Shown here: one piece after another, positions 57,044 to 64,000 of the stretch
How positions within the stretch are numbered: position 1 is the stretch's first letter
Layout of the letters: each line of letters begins with the position of its first letter
From: JAJEEA01 sp965116765
Lineage (GTDB): Bacteria; Acidobacteriota; Vicinamibacteria; Vicinamibacterales; UBA8438
Length of the DNA: 64,000 nucleotides
Reading direction: 5' to 3'
Assembly (NCBI GenBank): GCA_965116765.1
Contig: OZ220718.1
Span: 3,534,001 to 3,598,000, forward strand
The notes under the pieces: generated by a model
Told to the model about the DNA's origin: nothing
The model's input: only the letters and a program-made list of their open reading frames with translations
Database searches by the model: none
Position numbers and translations under genes: made by a program

Positions 57044-58165
57044 GGCCGCCTCGAAGCGGGCCGGGGAGACGGCCGCGAGCAGCGGGTCTTCCCGACCGTC
57101 GAGCACCAGGTCGGCCACCAGGCGGGCGGTCAGGGGGGCCAGCAGCACCCCGTTCCGGTAGTGGCCGGTCGCGTACACGAGCCCGGGCACCGCCGCCGAG
57201 CGCCCCACCACCGGCAGGTCGTCCGGGGTGCCGGGGCGCAGGCCGACGCGGACCGCCTCGAACCCGGCGTCGCGGGCCGCGGGCAGCACGCTGGCGACCG
57301 ACTCGATCAGGCCCGCCACCCCCGAGACGGTGGCGCGCTCGTCGAACCCCGCCTCCTCGACCGTCGCCCCCACCAGCATCGACCCGTCGGGCCAGGGCAC
57401 CACGTAGCAGCTCGGGGCCCAGACGACCCGGGCCGGCGGGCGCCCGGACCACGCAAGGTGCAGCAGTTGGCCACGCACCGGCCGCACCGGCAGCCTCCCG
57501 TCGTCGCCGGCGGCGCCGCCCGACCAGCTTCCCGCCGCCAGCACGACCGCATCGCCGGTCAACGTCCCTGCCGCCGTCTCGACGACCATCGCGCCATCCG
57601 AGCTCGCTTGCACGCGGCGCGCGGGCCGGCCGGTCAGGAACGAAACCCCGTGCCGGGCCGCCCCGCCCTCCCGGAGCGCCTCCATGAGGGTCCCGACCCC
57701 GACAAACCCGTGGGACGGAACCAGCAGGGCCCCGGCCACCGCCGCCCCCAGGGAGGGCTCCGCCGCGCGGGCCTCGCGCCCCGTCATCGGTCGGCATTCG
57801 ATCCCCGCCGCGGTCAGGGCGCGTCCGGTCCGCTCCAGCCGGCGCATCGACGCCTCGTCGGTGACCACCTCGAGGGTCCCGGTCCGCTCGTAGAGCACGT
57901 CCCGGCCGCTGTCGGCGACGGCGCGGGCCACGAAGTCGTCCCACCGCCCGAGGCTCTCCGCGCACAGGGTGCGGAGGGGACCCGGCCGATCCGCCTCGGT
58001 GTACGGGGCCAGGATGCCGGCCGACGCCTGCGTCGCCCCGCCCCCGACGTCCCGGCTCTCGAGCACCCTCACCGACGCCCCGCGCCGGCCGAGCTCGCAG
58101 GCGACGGCGCAGCCGATGATGCCGGCCCCGATCACGATGACGTCCGGTCGCTCGCCCGAGGACAT
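57041..58165 (-). CDS. thiO: FAD-dependent glycine oxidase ThiO
   Basis: 374 residues of the DAO fold. The N terminus has the FAD loop DVIVIGAGIIGCAVACELGR, followed by GATQASAGILAPYTEAD, a signature of ThiO. The C terminus has VRVGLRPGTPDDLPVVGRS and VYATGHYRNGVLLAPLTA. It oxidises glycine to the imine used in thiamine thiazole synthesis. No thiamine genes are adjacent, so a broader amino-acid oxidase role is possible. The start ATG 58165 was chosen over an upstream one at 58228, whose extra residues do not belong to the family. Confidence 0.85.
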   Translation of the reverse strand: MSSGERPDVIVIGAGIIGCAVACELGRRGASVRVLESRDVGGGATQASAGILAPYTEADRPGPLRTLCAESLGRWDDFVARAVADSGRDVLYERTGTLEVVTDEASMRRLERTGRALTAAGIECRPMTGREARAAEPSLGAAVAGALLVPSHGFVGVGTLMEALREGGAARHGVSFLTGRPARRVQASSDGAMVVETAAGTLTGDAVVLAAGSWSGGAAGDDGRLPVRPVRGQLLHLAWSGRPPARVVWAPSCYVVPWPDGSMLVGATVEEAGFDERATVSGVAGLIESVASVLPAARDAGFEAVRVGLRPGTPDDLPVVGRSAAVPGLVYATGHYRNGVLLAPLTARLVADLVLDGREDPLLAAVSPARFEAA

Positions 58166-58361
58166 GCTCTCAGTCTCCCACACTGTCCCCTCCCGCCGCC
58201 GACTGTCACCCGCCGATGACGCTCCCACGGCCTGAAAACGGCCGGCCCGCCCGATACAACAGGCAGGGAACCACCGGCGCCGCTTCGGAGCGGCGATTCC
58301 GTGCCGGCGGGCACGACAATTGCTTTATCATTCGCGTAGAGAGAGAAAGGACGTACCCCCG

Positions 58362-59618
58362 ATGACGAAACCGATAGTCGCGGTAGCCGGCATCGCCATC
58401 GCCGCGGTCGCGGCGGCGGGTGTCGGATCCTACCTCGCGGTGCGGCATGCCATCGGGCTCGCGCCCCCGTCCACGGCCACCGAATCCGCCGTCGCCCTCG
58501 CCGGGCCGTCTCCCGTCGCGGAGACGCCGCCGGCCGCGAACGCCGCGGCCGAGACGGTGATCGAGGTCGAGCCGGCGGCCGCCGCGACGCCCGAGGAACC
58601 GCAGCCCGCGCGCCGGCCCGCGTCGATCTCCCCCGCGCCCCGGCCCGAGCGTCCCGCCCCGCGGCCCGCCGACGCGGCCGCGTCGACGACCGGCCGCGCG
58701 CCGGCGGCCGCCGCCAGGCCGGCCGTCCCCGAGCCACGCCCCCGGTCGCGCCCGACCGCCCCGCCGCCGACGCGCGCGGAGCTCGAACCGGCGCCGGAGC
58801 CCGAACCGGCACCGGAACCCGAGCCGGCCACGAACGCGACGCCGCGACGGAATCGCGGTGCCGGCGGCCGCACCGGCGCCGCGGGGGGAGAGCCGCCCCG
58901 TCCGACCGGCGACCTCCCCGTCGTCGAGGGATGGGTCCGGGTCGACGAGCCGGCCCCCGCGCCGAGCCCCGAGCGGGGCGTGGAGCCGGTCGCGCCGCCG
59001 CGGGTCGAGCCGCAGCGCGCGCCGCTGGCCGGCACCGGCTTCCTCGCCCCGCGGAGCGTCGGTCCCGTCGTCGCCTCCGATCCCTGGCCGTCGTTCGACG
59101 AGCTGGAGGTCGCCGCCGACTCGGTCATCGGGATCCAGCTCGATGCCGCCGTCTCCACCCGCAGCGCCAGGATCGAGGACCCGGTCGAGGCCCGGGTGAT
59201 CCGGGACGTGCACGTCGGCGACCGGGTGGCGATTCCCTCGGGCGCGCGCCTGCGGGGCTCGGTGGTCCTCGTCGAGACCGGCGGCCGACTCCGCTCGGCG
59301 TCCCGGCTCGGGGTGCGGTTCCACACCCTGCTGATGGACGACGGCGCCGAGGTCAGGCTGGCCACCGAGACCATCTACCGGGAGGGCAAGTCACCGGGCG
59401 GCGACAGCGTCGCCAAGATCGGCGGCGCCGCCGTCGCCGGCTCCATTCTCGGGGCAATCTTCGGGGGCGAGCGCGGCGCCGCCATCGGGGGCTCGATCGG
59501 CGCCGCGGGGGGCACCGCCGCCGCCATGAACGGAGAAGCCGACCCCGCGGTGCTGCCGGCGGGATCGAGGCTGACGGTGCGCCTGTCGCGCCCGGCTCTC
59601 GTCATGGCGCCGCGCTAG
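58362..59618 (+). CDS. Envelope protein with Ala/Pro-rich linker and glycine zipper
   Basis: 418 residues. An N-terminal membrane helix (VAVAGIAIAAVAAAGVGSYL) is followed by about 200 residues rich in Ala, Pro, Glu and Arg with short repeats such as EPAPEPEPAPEPEPA, which should span the periplasm or wall. The C-terminal domain (IGIQLDAAVSTRSARIEDPV, AIPSGARLRGSVVLVETGGR) recalls the VirB10/TrbI-like beta fold and contains a glycine zipper (GGAAVAGSILGAIFGGERG). No conjugation genes are nearby. GAAAGGA precedes the ATG. It probably stabilises or stiffens the envelope. Confidence 0.65.
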   Translation: MTKPIVAVAGIAIAAVAAAGVGSYLAVRHAIGLAPPSTATESAVALAGPSPVAETPPAANAAAETVIEVEPAAAATPEEPQPARRPASISPAPRPERPAPRPADAAASTTGRAPAAAARPAVPEPRPRSRPTAPPPTRAELEPAPEPEPAPEPEPATNATPRRNRGAGGRTGAAGGEPPRPTGDLPVVEGWVRVDEPAPAPSPERGVEPVAPPRVEPQRAPLAGTGFLAPRSVGPVVASDPWPSFDELEVAADSVIGIQLDAAVSTRSARIEDPVEARVIRDVHVGDRVAIPSGARLRGSVVLVETGGRLRSASRLGVRFHTLLMDDGAEVRLATETIYREGKSPGGDSVAKIGGAAVAGSILGAIFGGERGAAIGGSIGAAGGTAAAMNGEADPAVLPAGSRLTVRLSRPALVMAPR

Positions 59619-59800
59619 CCCCCCCCCGGGCGGCACGAGGGCCCCGGCGACGCCGACTGCGCCGTATCCGCCCCGTCGGGGCCTGCCGTTTGAAGCGGCC
59701 CGTCCTGGGGTCGCGCGGCGCGGGTTCCCCGGGCGAAGGCTCCGGCGACGCAGGCCCCGGCCGACCCTCGACCCCACCCGTCCTCCCGGCAGGCCGGTGA

Positions 59801-59806
59801 TATAGT
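59801..59806 (+). promoter_or_regulatory. Possible -10 box of a leaderless start (acyltransferase)
   Basis: TATAGT seven bases before the GTG start of the acyltransferase, with no ribosome binding site between. It has the same geometry as at the M64 gene. No -35 was found. Confidence 0.35.
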
Positions 59807-59813
59807 TTCGAGA

Positions 59814-60944
59814 GTGGACGACGAGATTACCCAGGCGGTGCTGTCGCGGGAGGAGGTTGCGCGGTACCTCCGCGGCGGCACGCGGCTGAGTCCCCACGAG
59901 GCGCAGGAGCGGATTGCCGCCTACCTCAAGGAGCTCAGGACGACCCAGCGATACCAGATGTATCGCGCCCTGAAGCACCCCCTGTACCCGATTCTGCGCA
60001 AGATACAGCCGCAAGCCGAGCACGTCGAGCGGGCCCAGGCCGCGGCCCGCTCCCACCGCATCGTCTACGCCTCGAACCACAAGAGCCACATGGACTACCT
60101 CGTCGAGCTCGTTGTGCTCGACGACCACGGCATCCGGCCCCCCGTCATCACCGCCGGCATCAACCTGTTCAACGGGGCCATGGGGCTGTTGAACCGCTAC
60201 GTCACCGGCGCCGTCCCGATTCGCCGGAACTCCCGCGACCCCGCCTACCTCGCCACCCTGCGGGCCTACGTGGCCGAGCTCGTGCATCGGCACGACCTGT
60301 TCCTCTACCCGGAGGGCGGACGCAGCTACAACGGCGAGTTCAAGACCCTGAAGACGGGACTGCTGCAGGCGGTCCTGCAGGCCCGGCGCCCCGACGTGGT
60401 GATCGTGCCCGTCGGCATCGCCTACGACCTCGTGCTCGAGGACCAGACGCTGGCCCGGCAGCGGGTCAAGCGGCGCCAGCGGCTCTTCACGACGGAAGTG
60501 GCCGAGATGGTGAACTTCGCGGTGGGCTACCGGACCCGCGCGTTCGTCACCTTCGGGCAGCCCATCCCGCTCGCCACCGTCGCCCCCGAATCGCGCCAGG
60601 ATCTCGTGGCCCTGACCCGCCGCACCCGCGAGGCCATCGGACGGCTCTACAAGGTATTGCCGACCGCCCTCGTGGCCGCCGCCCTGCGGCCTTCCACGCG
60701 GCGGCGCGACCTCGAGGACCGCATCGACCAGCTCCTCGACGCCCTCCGCCACGTGCCGGCCAACCTCGCCGTGGAATGCGGCCGCGACGCCGTCGACGAG
60801 GCCACCGAGCCCCTCGTCACCCGGGGCGTCATCGCCGTCGACGGCGACCGCTACCGCGTCCGCAACCGCCACATCCTGCGCTACTACGCGCGCACCCTCG
60901 ACCACCTGCTGCACGACCGCGGCGGCTCCCGGCTGACGCACTGA
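59814..60944 (+). CDS. 1-acyl-sn-glycerol-3-phosphate acyltransferase-like protein (PlsC/PlsB fold)
   Basis: 376 residues. The acyltransferase block I HX4D motif is ASNHKSHMDYLVELVVL near residue 86, block II is GAVPIRRNSRDP, and block III is LFLYPEGGRSYNGEFKT near residue 162, with block IV VVIVPVGIAYDLV. This is the glycerolipid acyltransferase layout, closest to PlsB/DHAPAT-type enzymes but much shorter than PlsB. A C-terminal region of about 110 residues (STRRRDLEDRIDQLLDALR) resembles the tail of GPAT-like proteins. It should acylate a glycerol-phosphate headgroup. Confidence 0.8.
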   Translation: MDDEITQAVLSREEVARYLRGGTRLSPHEAQERIAAYLKELRTTQRYQMYRALKHPLYPILRKIQPQAEHVERAQAAARSHRIVYASNHKSHMDYLVELVVLDDHGIRPPVITAGINLFNGAMGLLNRYVTGAVPIRRNSRDPAYLATLRAYVAELVHRHDLFLYPEGGRSYNGEFKTLKTGLLQAVLQARRPDVVIVPVGIAYDLVLEDQTLARQRVKRRQRLFTTEVAEMVNFAVGYRTRAFVTFGQPIPLATVAPESRQDLVALTRRTREAIGRLYKVLPTALVAAALRPSTRRRDLEDRIDQLLDALRHVPANLAVECGRDAVDEATEPLVTRGVIAVDGDRYRVRNRHILRYYARTLDHLLHDRGGSRLTH

Positions 60945-60997
60945 GCCCGATACGAGTCGTCGGACTCGACGTGACGCGCTCGGATCCTCGGTGCGGT

Positions 60998-62149
60998 TCA
61001 GCAGAAATCGCGGGCGAGGTCGACGAGGACGTCGCGGCACGCGAGCACGGAATCGATGTCCACGTACTCCTCGCGGCTGTGCAGGCCTGCGCCACGGGGT
61101 CCGAACAGCACCGCGGGAATCCCCGCCCGGGCGAGGATCGCCGCGTCGGTCCAGAACGACATGCCGGTGGGCTCGGGCGACTCGCCCCGCCGTTCCAGCA
61201 CGCGGACCAGCGCCCGGCACAGCGGGTGGCCGGCGGGCAGCTCGTGCGGGGGGCGCGTGAACATCGGGCGGGCCGAGCCCTCGAACTCGGGATCGTCCCG
61301 CGCCAACGCGTCGAGGATGGCTCGCGCCTCGGCGAGGCCGGCGTCCGGCGGCTCTCCCAGCAGGGTCCTGCGCTCGAACGACAGGCGGCACCGGTCGGGG
61401 TAGACGCTGAGCTCGCGCCCCCCTTCGATGGTCGAGGCGTGGAGCGACGCCGGCCCCAGCAGGGCGTGCGCCGGTCCCGCGGCCAGACCGGCGTCGACCG
61501 CCTCGAGACGGGCGAGAACCCGGCCCATGCGCAGGATGGCGTCCCGCCCGTCGGCGGGGCGGCTCCCGTGAGCGGCCCTGCCGCGGGTCTCCACCTCGAC
61601 CCACTCGAAGCCCTTGTGGCACGTCGCCATGCGCAGGTCCGTCGGCTCGGTCACCACCGCCCCGTCGGCCGCGTGGTCACGCACGAGGGCGTCGGCGCCC
61701 AGGCTCGCGTGCTCCTCGTCGGCGACGGCCGCCACCACCAGCCGGCCCGACGGCAGCCCGACGCGGAGGGCGAGCCGGGCCGCCGCGTCGATCATCGCGG
61801 CGACGCCGCTCTTCATGTCCTGGGCGCCGCGGCCGTAGAGACGCCCCTCGCGCACGACCGGCGTGAAGGGATCGTCCATCCCCTCGACCCCGACGGTGTC
61901 GAGGTGCCCGCACAGCATGAGGGTGCGCCCCGGCGCGCGCCCGTCGAGCACCCCGACCACGTTGGGGCGGCCGGGGGCGGCGTCGGTCACCGCCACGTCG
62001 AGCCCGGCCCGCCGCATCACCTCGGCCACGTGCCCGGCGATGGCCGCCTCGCCGGCGCCCCCCGGCGCCAGCGCCGGGTTGACGGAGTCGATGGCCACGA
62101 GGTCGCGCAGCAGCGCCAGGACCGGGTCGCCGACGGCTACCGCAGCCAT
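60998..62149 (-). CDS. M20-family metallopeptidase (ArgE/DapE type)
   Basis: 383 residues. Metal-site motifs are MLCGHLDTVGVEGMDDPF near residue 75, GRGAQDMKSGVAAMIDAA near residue 103 and AAVADEEHASLGADAL near residue 133, where the Glu pair is catalytic. The dimerisation domain includes TRGRAAHGSRPADGRDAI. Substrates in this family are N-acyl or peptide-linked amino acids. It begins inside the TRAP permease gene (13-base overlap), so uptake and hydrolysis of the same compound is a reasonable inference. Confidence 0.87.
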   Translation of the reverse strand: MAAVAVGDPVLALLRDLVAIDSVNPALAPGGAGEAAIAGHVAEVMRRAGLDVAVTDAAPGRPNVVGVLDGRAPGRTLMLCGHLDTVGVEGMDDPFTPVVREGRLYGRGAQDMKSGVAAMIDAAARLALRVGLPSGRLVVAAVADEEHASLGADALVRDHAADGAVVTEPTDLRMATCHKGFEWVEVETRGRAAHGSRPADGRDAILRMGRVLARLEAVDAGLAAGPAHALLGPASLHASTIEGGRELSVYPDRCRLSFERRTLLGEPPDAGLAEARAILDALARDDPEFEGSARPMFTRPPHELPAGHPLCRALVRVLERRGESPEPTGMSFWTDAAILARAGIPAVLFGPRGAGLHSREEYVDIDSVLACRDVLVDLARDFC

Positions 62150-63972
62150 TCGACGAGCCCCAGGGTCAGCCACGGGACGTAGGTGATGATGAGCACCCCC
62201 ACCCCCAGGATGAGCAGCAGCGGCAGCGAGGCGCGGTAGACCTCGAGCAGGGGGCGGTCGAAACGGTACGAGGCCAGGAACAGGTTCAGCCCCACCGGCG
62301 GCGTCAGGAACCCGAGCTCGAGGTTCGCGATGAAGATGATGCCCAGGTGCAGCAGGTCGACGTCGAACTGCTCGGCCACCGGCACCACCAGCGGCACCAC
62401 CACGAAGATGGCCGAGAAGATGTCCATCAGGCAGCCGACGAGCAGCAGGAACACGTTGAGCCCGAGCAGGAACACCAGCCGCGAGCCGACGTTCTCGTCC
62501 GCCCACTCCACGATGAGGTACGGCACCTCGGCGTCGTTCAGGTAGGCGGTGAAGCCGACCGCGACCCCCAGGATGATCAGCACCCCGCCCACCAGCACCA
62601 CGCACTCGCTGAACGCCGTGTAGAGCCCCCGGCCGAGCGGGAAGTCGCGGTGGACGATGCCCTGGATCACGGCGGCGTAGAGCGCGGTGAAGGCGGCGGT
62701 CTCGACGAGGGTCGCGTAGCCGCTGAAGAGCACCCCGAGGACCACGAAGGGGATGGTCAGCTCCCACTTCGCGTTCCGGAGCGCGGCCCGCAGCTCGGGC
62801 CACCCGAAGTCGCGCCGGCCGGCCCCGGTGACGACGCCCTCGCGCATGCCCCAGGCCGCGGTCAGCCCGACCAGGAGCAGCCCGGGCAGGATGCCGGCCA
62901 CGAACAGCTCGTCGGGCGCGACCTGCGCGACGATCGCGTACAGGATGAGGGGCATCGCCGGCGGAAACAGCAGCCCCAGCGACCCCGACGCGGTGAGGAG
63001 GCCCAGCGAGAACCGGTCCCGGTAGCCGTCCTTGAGGAGGGCCGGGAAGAGCAGGCCCCCGAGGGCGAGGATGGTGACCCCCGAGCCCCCGGTGAACACC
63101 GTGAAGAATGCGCACAGCAGCACGCAGACGATGGCGGTGCCGCCGGGAATCCACCCCACCCCGGCCCGGAACACCCGGAGCAGGCGCTCCGAGGCCCGGC
63201 CCTGGGCGAGGATGAACCCGGCCAGGGTGAACAGCGGGATCGCCGGCAGGTGCGGCTGCACCGCGAGCGAGTAGGTCTCGATGGTGACGAGCACCGGGAG
63301 GTCGCCGTCGCCGAGGTAGAGCAGCACCGCGGCCCCGCCCAGCACCGTGAAGATCGGCGCCCCGAGCACCGCCGCGGCGAGCACCAGCGAGATCAGGGGC
63401 CAGCGCGGCAGGTCGGCGAGGAGGCCCTCGGAGAGGCCGAGCCAGAGTCCGACGACGATGCCGAGCGCCGCCGCCGCCCGCCCCGTCCAGGCCGGCGACG
63501 CCCGCCACGCGAGCCGCGCCGCGATGACCGCGAACGAGACGGGCAGGACGAGCTGCGCGACCCACACCGGCACCCCGGCCGCGATGATGGTGCCGTCCTC
63601 GCGGTCCAGCATCATCAGGTCCCAGGCCCCGGCCGCGAGCATCATCGACACCGCGGCGCCGACGCCGGCCGCGAAGACCCGGGTGGCGTCGCGGACCCGC
63701 CCCTCGGGAACGAACGAGGCGGTCGCGAGGGCGATCAGCTTGCCGTCGCGCGCGGCGAGGGCGGCCCCGAGAAAGCCGACCCACAGCGTGAAGTGCTGGA
63801 CGAACTGAATCGACCCGGGGATGCCGCCGGCCACGAGCGGCCGGACCACGATCTCCCCCAGCGGCAGCACCACCATCGCGGCCAGCGCGAGGTTGGCGAC
63901 GGCCTGCTCGGCCCCGCCGAGGACCCGGACCACCGGGGCCGGGAGCGAGGCGGCGGGGGTGCTCTCAGTCAT
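62137..63972 (-). CDS. Fused TRAP transporter permease (DctQ-DctM)
   Basis: 611 residues with about 15-16 transmembrane segments. The first 170 residues form the DctQ-like small subunit (EIVVRPLVAGGIPGSIQFVQ). The rest is DctM-like, with the repeat-hairpin motifs TIETYSLAVQPHLPAIPLFT, FTGGSGVTILALGGLLFP and NLELGFLTPPVGLNLFLASY. The substrate is a carboxylate or amino-acid-like acid bound by a DctP receptor, which is not visible here and may lie beyond 64,000. It is translationally linked to the M20 gene. Confidence 0.9.
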   Translation of the reverse strand: MTESTPAASLPAPVVRVLGGAEQAVANLALAAMVVLPLGEIVVRPLVAGGIPGSIQFVQHFTLWVGFLGAALAARDGKLIALATASFVPEGRVRDATRVFAAGVGAAVSMMLAAGAWDLMMLDREDGTIIAAGVPVWVAQLVLPVSFAVIAARLAWRASPAWTGRAAAALGIVVGLWLGLSEGLLADLPRWPLISLVLAAAVLGAPIFTVLGGAAVLLYLGDGDLPVLVTIETYSLAVQPHLPAIPLFTLAGFILAQGRASERLLRVFRAGVGWIPGGTAIVCVLLCAFFTVFTGGSGVTILALGGLLFPALLKDGYRDRFSLGLLTASGSLGLLFPPAMPLILYAIVAQVAPDELFVAGILPGLLLVGLTAAWGMREGVVTGAGRRDFGWPELRAALRNAKWELTIPFVVLGVLFSGYATLVETAAFTALYAAVIQGIVHRDFPLGRGLYTAFSECVVLVGGVLIILGVAVGFTAYLNDAEVPYLIVEWADENVGSRLVFLLGLNVFLLLVGCLMDIFSAIFVVVPLVVPVAEQFDVDLLHLGIIFIANLELGFLTPPVGLNLFLASYRFDRPLLEVYRASLPLLLILGVGVLIITYVPWLTLGLVEWLR

Positions 63973-64000
63973 GAGGCTCGGCCGTCTGCGGGATCGTCGG

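Overview
This is a very GC-rich bacterial chromosome segment. One complete rRNA operon lies on the minus strand, surrounded by housekeeping genes and a small accessory region. The mixture suggests an Acidobacteriota-type organism, possibly Vicinamibacteria: a soluble secreted PQQ dehydrogenase, DUF5117 and M64 metalloproteases, an SdhC-like anchor of the actinobacterial Sdh1 type, exported M20 and formamidase hydrolases, and many dispersed palindromic repeats. This placement is inferred from gene content. I did not place the 16S sequence phylogenetically.

Layout. 1-6.3 kb: glycolate oxidase genes (glcF convergent with glcE and glcD), an M64 metallopeptidase and two small membrane proteins. 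6.4-12.2 kb: 5S, 23S, tRNA-Ala, tRNA-Ile and 16S, all transcribed right to left from a promoter whose -35 box overlaps the tyrS stop codon. 12.2-24 kb: a long minus-strand purine run (purB-purS-purQ-purL-purF-purM-purN-tyrS), preceded by a WalJ-type metallo-beta-lactamase-fold protein and an M16 peptidase. 24-31.4 kb: rlmN, a PQQ dehydrogenase, a coiled-coil protein, mtaB and an exported M20 amidohydrolase. 31.7-46 kb: a glycosidase-glycosyltransferase fusion, exported formamidase, NhaC antiporter, MFS pump, PAP2 protein, TerC, a large zinc metalloprotease and a DUF3311/SSF symporter pair. 46-53 kb: an accessory patch holding a DUF4143 ATPase, a uracil-DNA-glycosylase-like protein, a DUF222-HNH protein, a decayed gene, and a DNA methyltransferase next to a PLD-type nuclease that may form a restriction-modification unit. 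53-64 kb: sdhC-sdhA-sdhB, thiO, a glycine-zipper envelope protein, an acyltransferase, an M20 peptidase and a fused TRAP permease.

The most unusual feature is the repeat landscape. Two families of short inverted-repeat elements lie exactly on gene stop codons (purL, the M16 peptidase, sdhC, rlmN and the WalJ gene). Several genes have their 3'-terminal codons plus stop duplicated in tandem just downstream, and one has its 5' end duplicated upstream. Just after rlmN, two copies of a REP-like repeat flank a 33-nt segment identical to the 3' part of this window's 23S rRNA gene. A three-unit repeat array also separates purL from purF in a purine run whose other five junctions from purS onward are four-base overlaps, apart from purN-tyrS.
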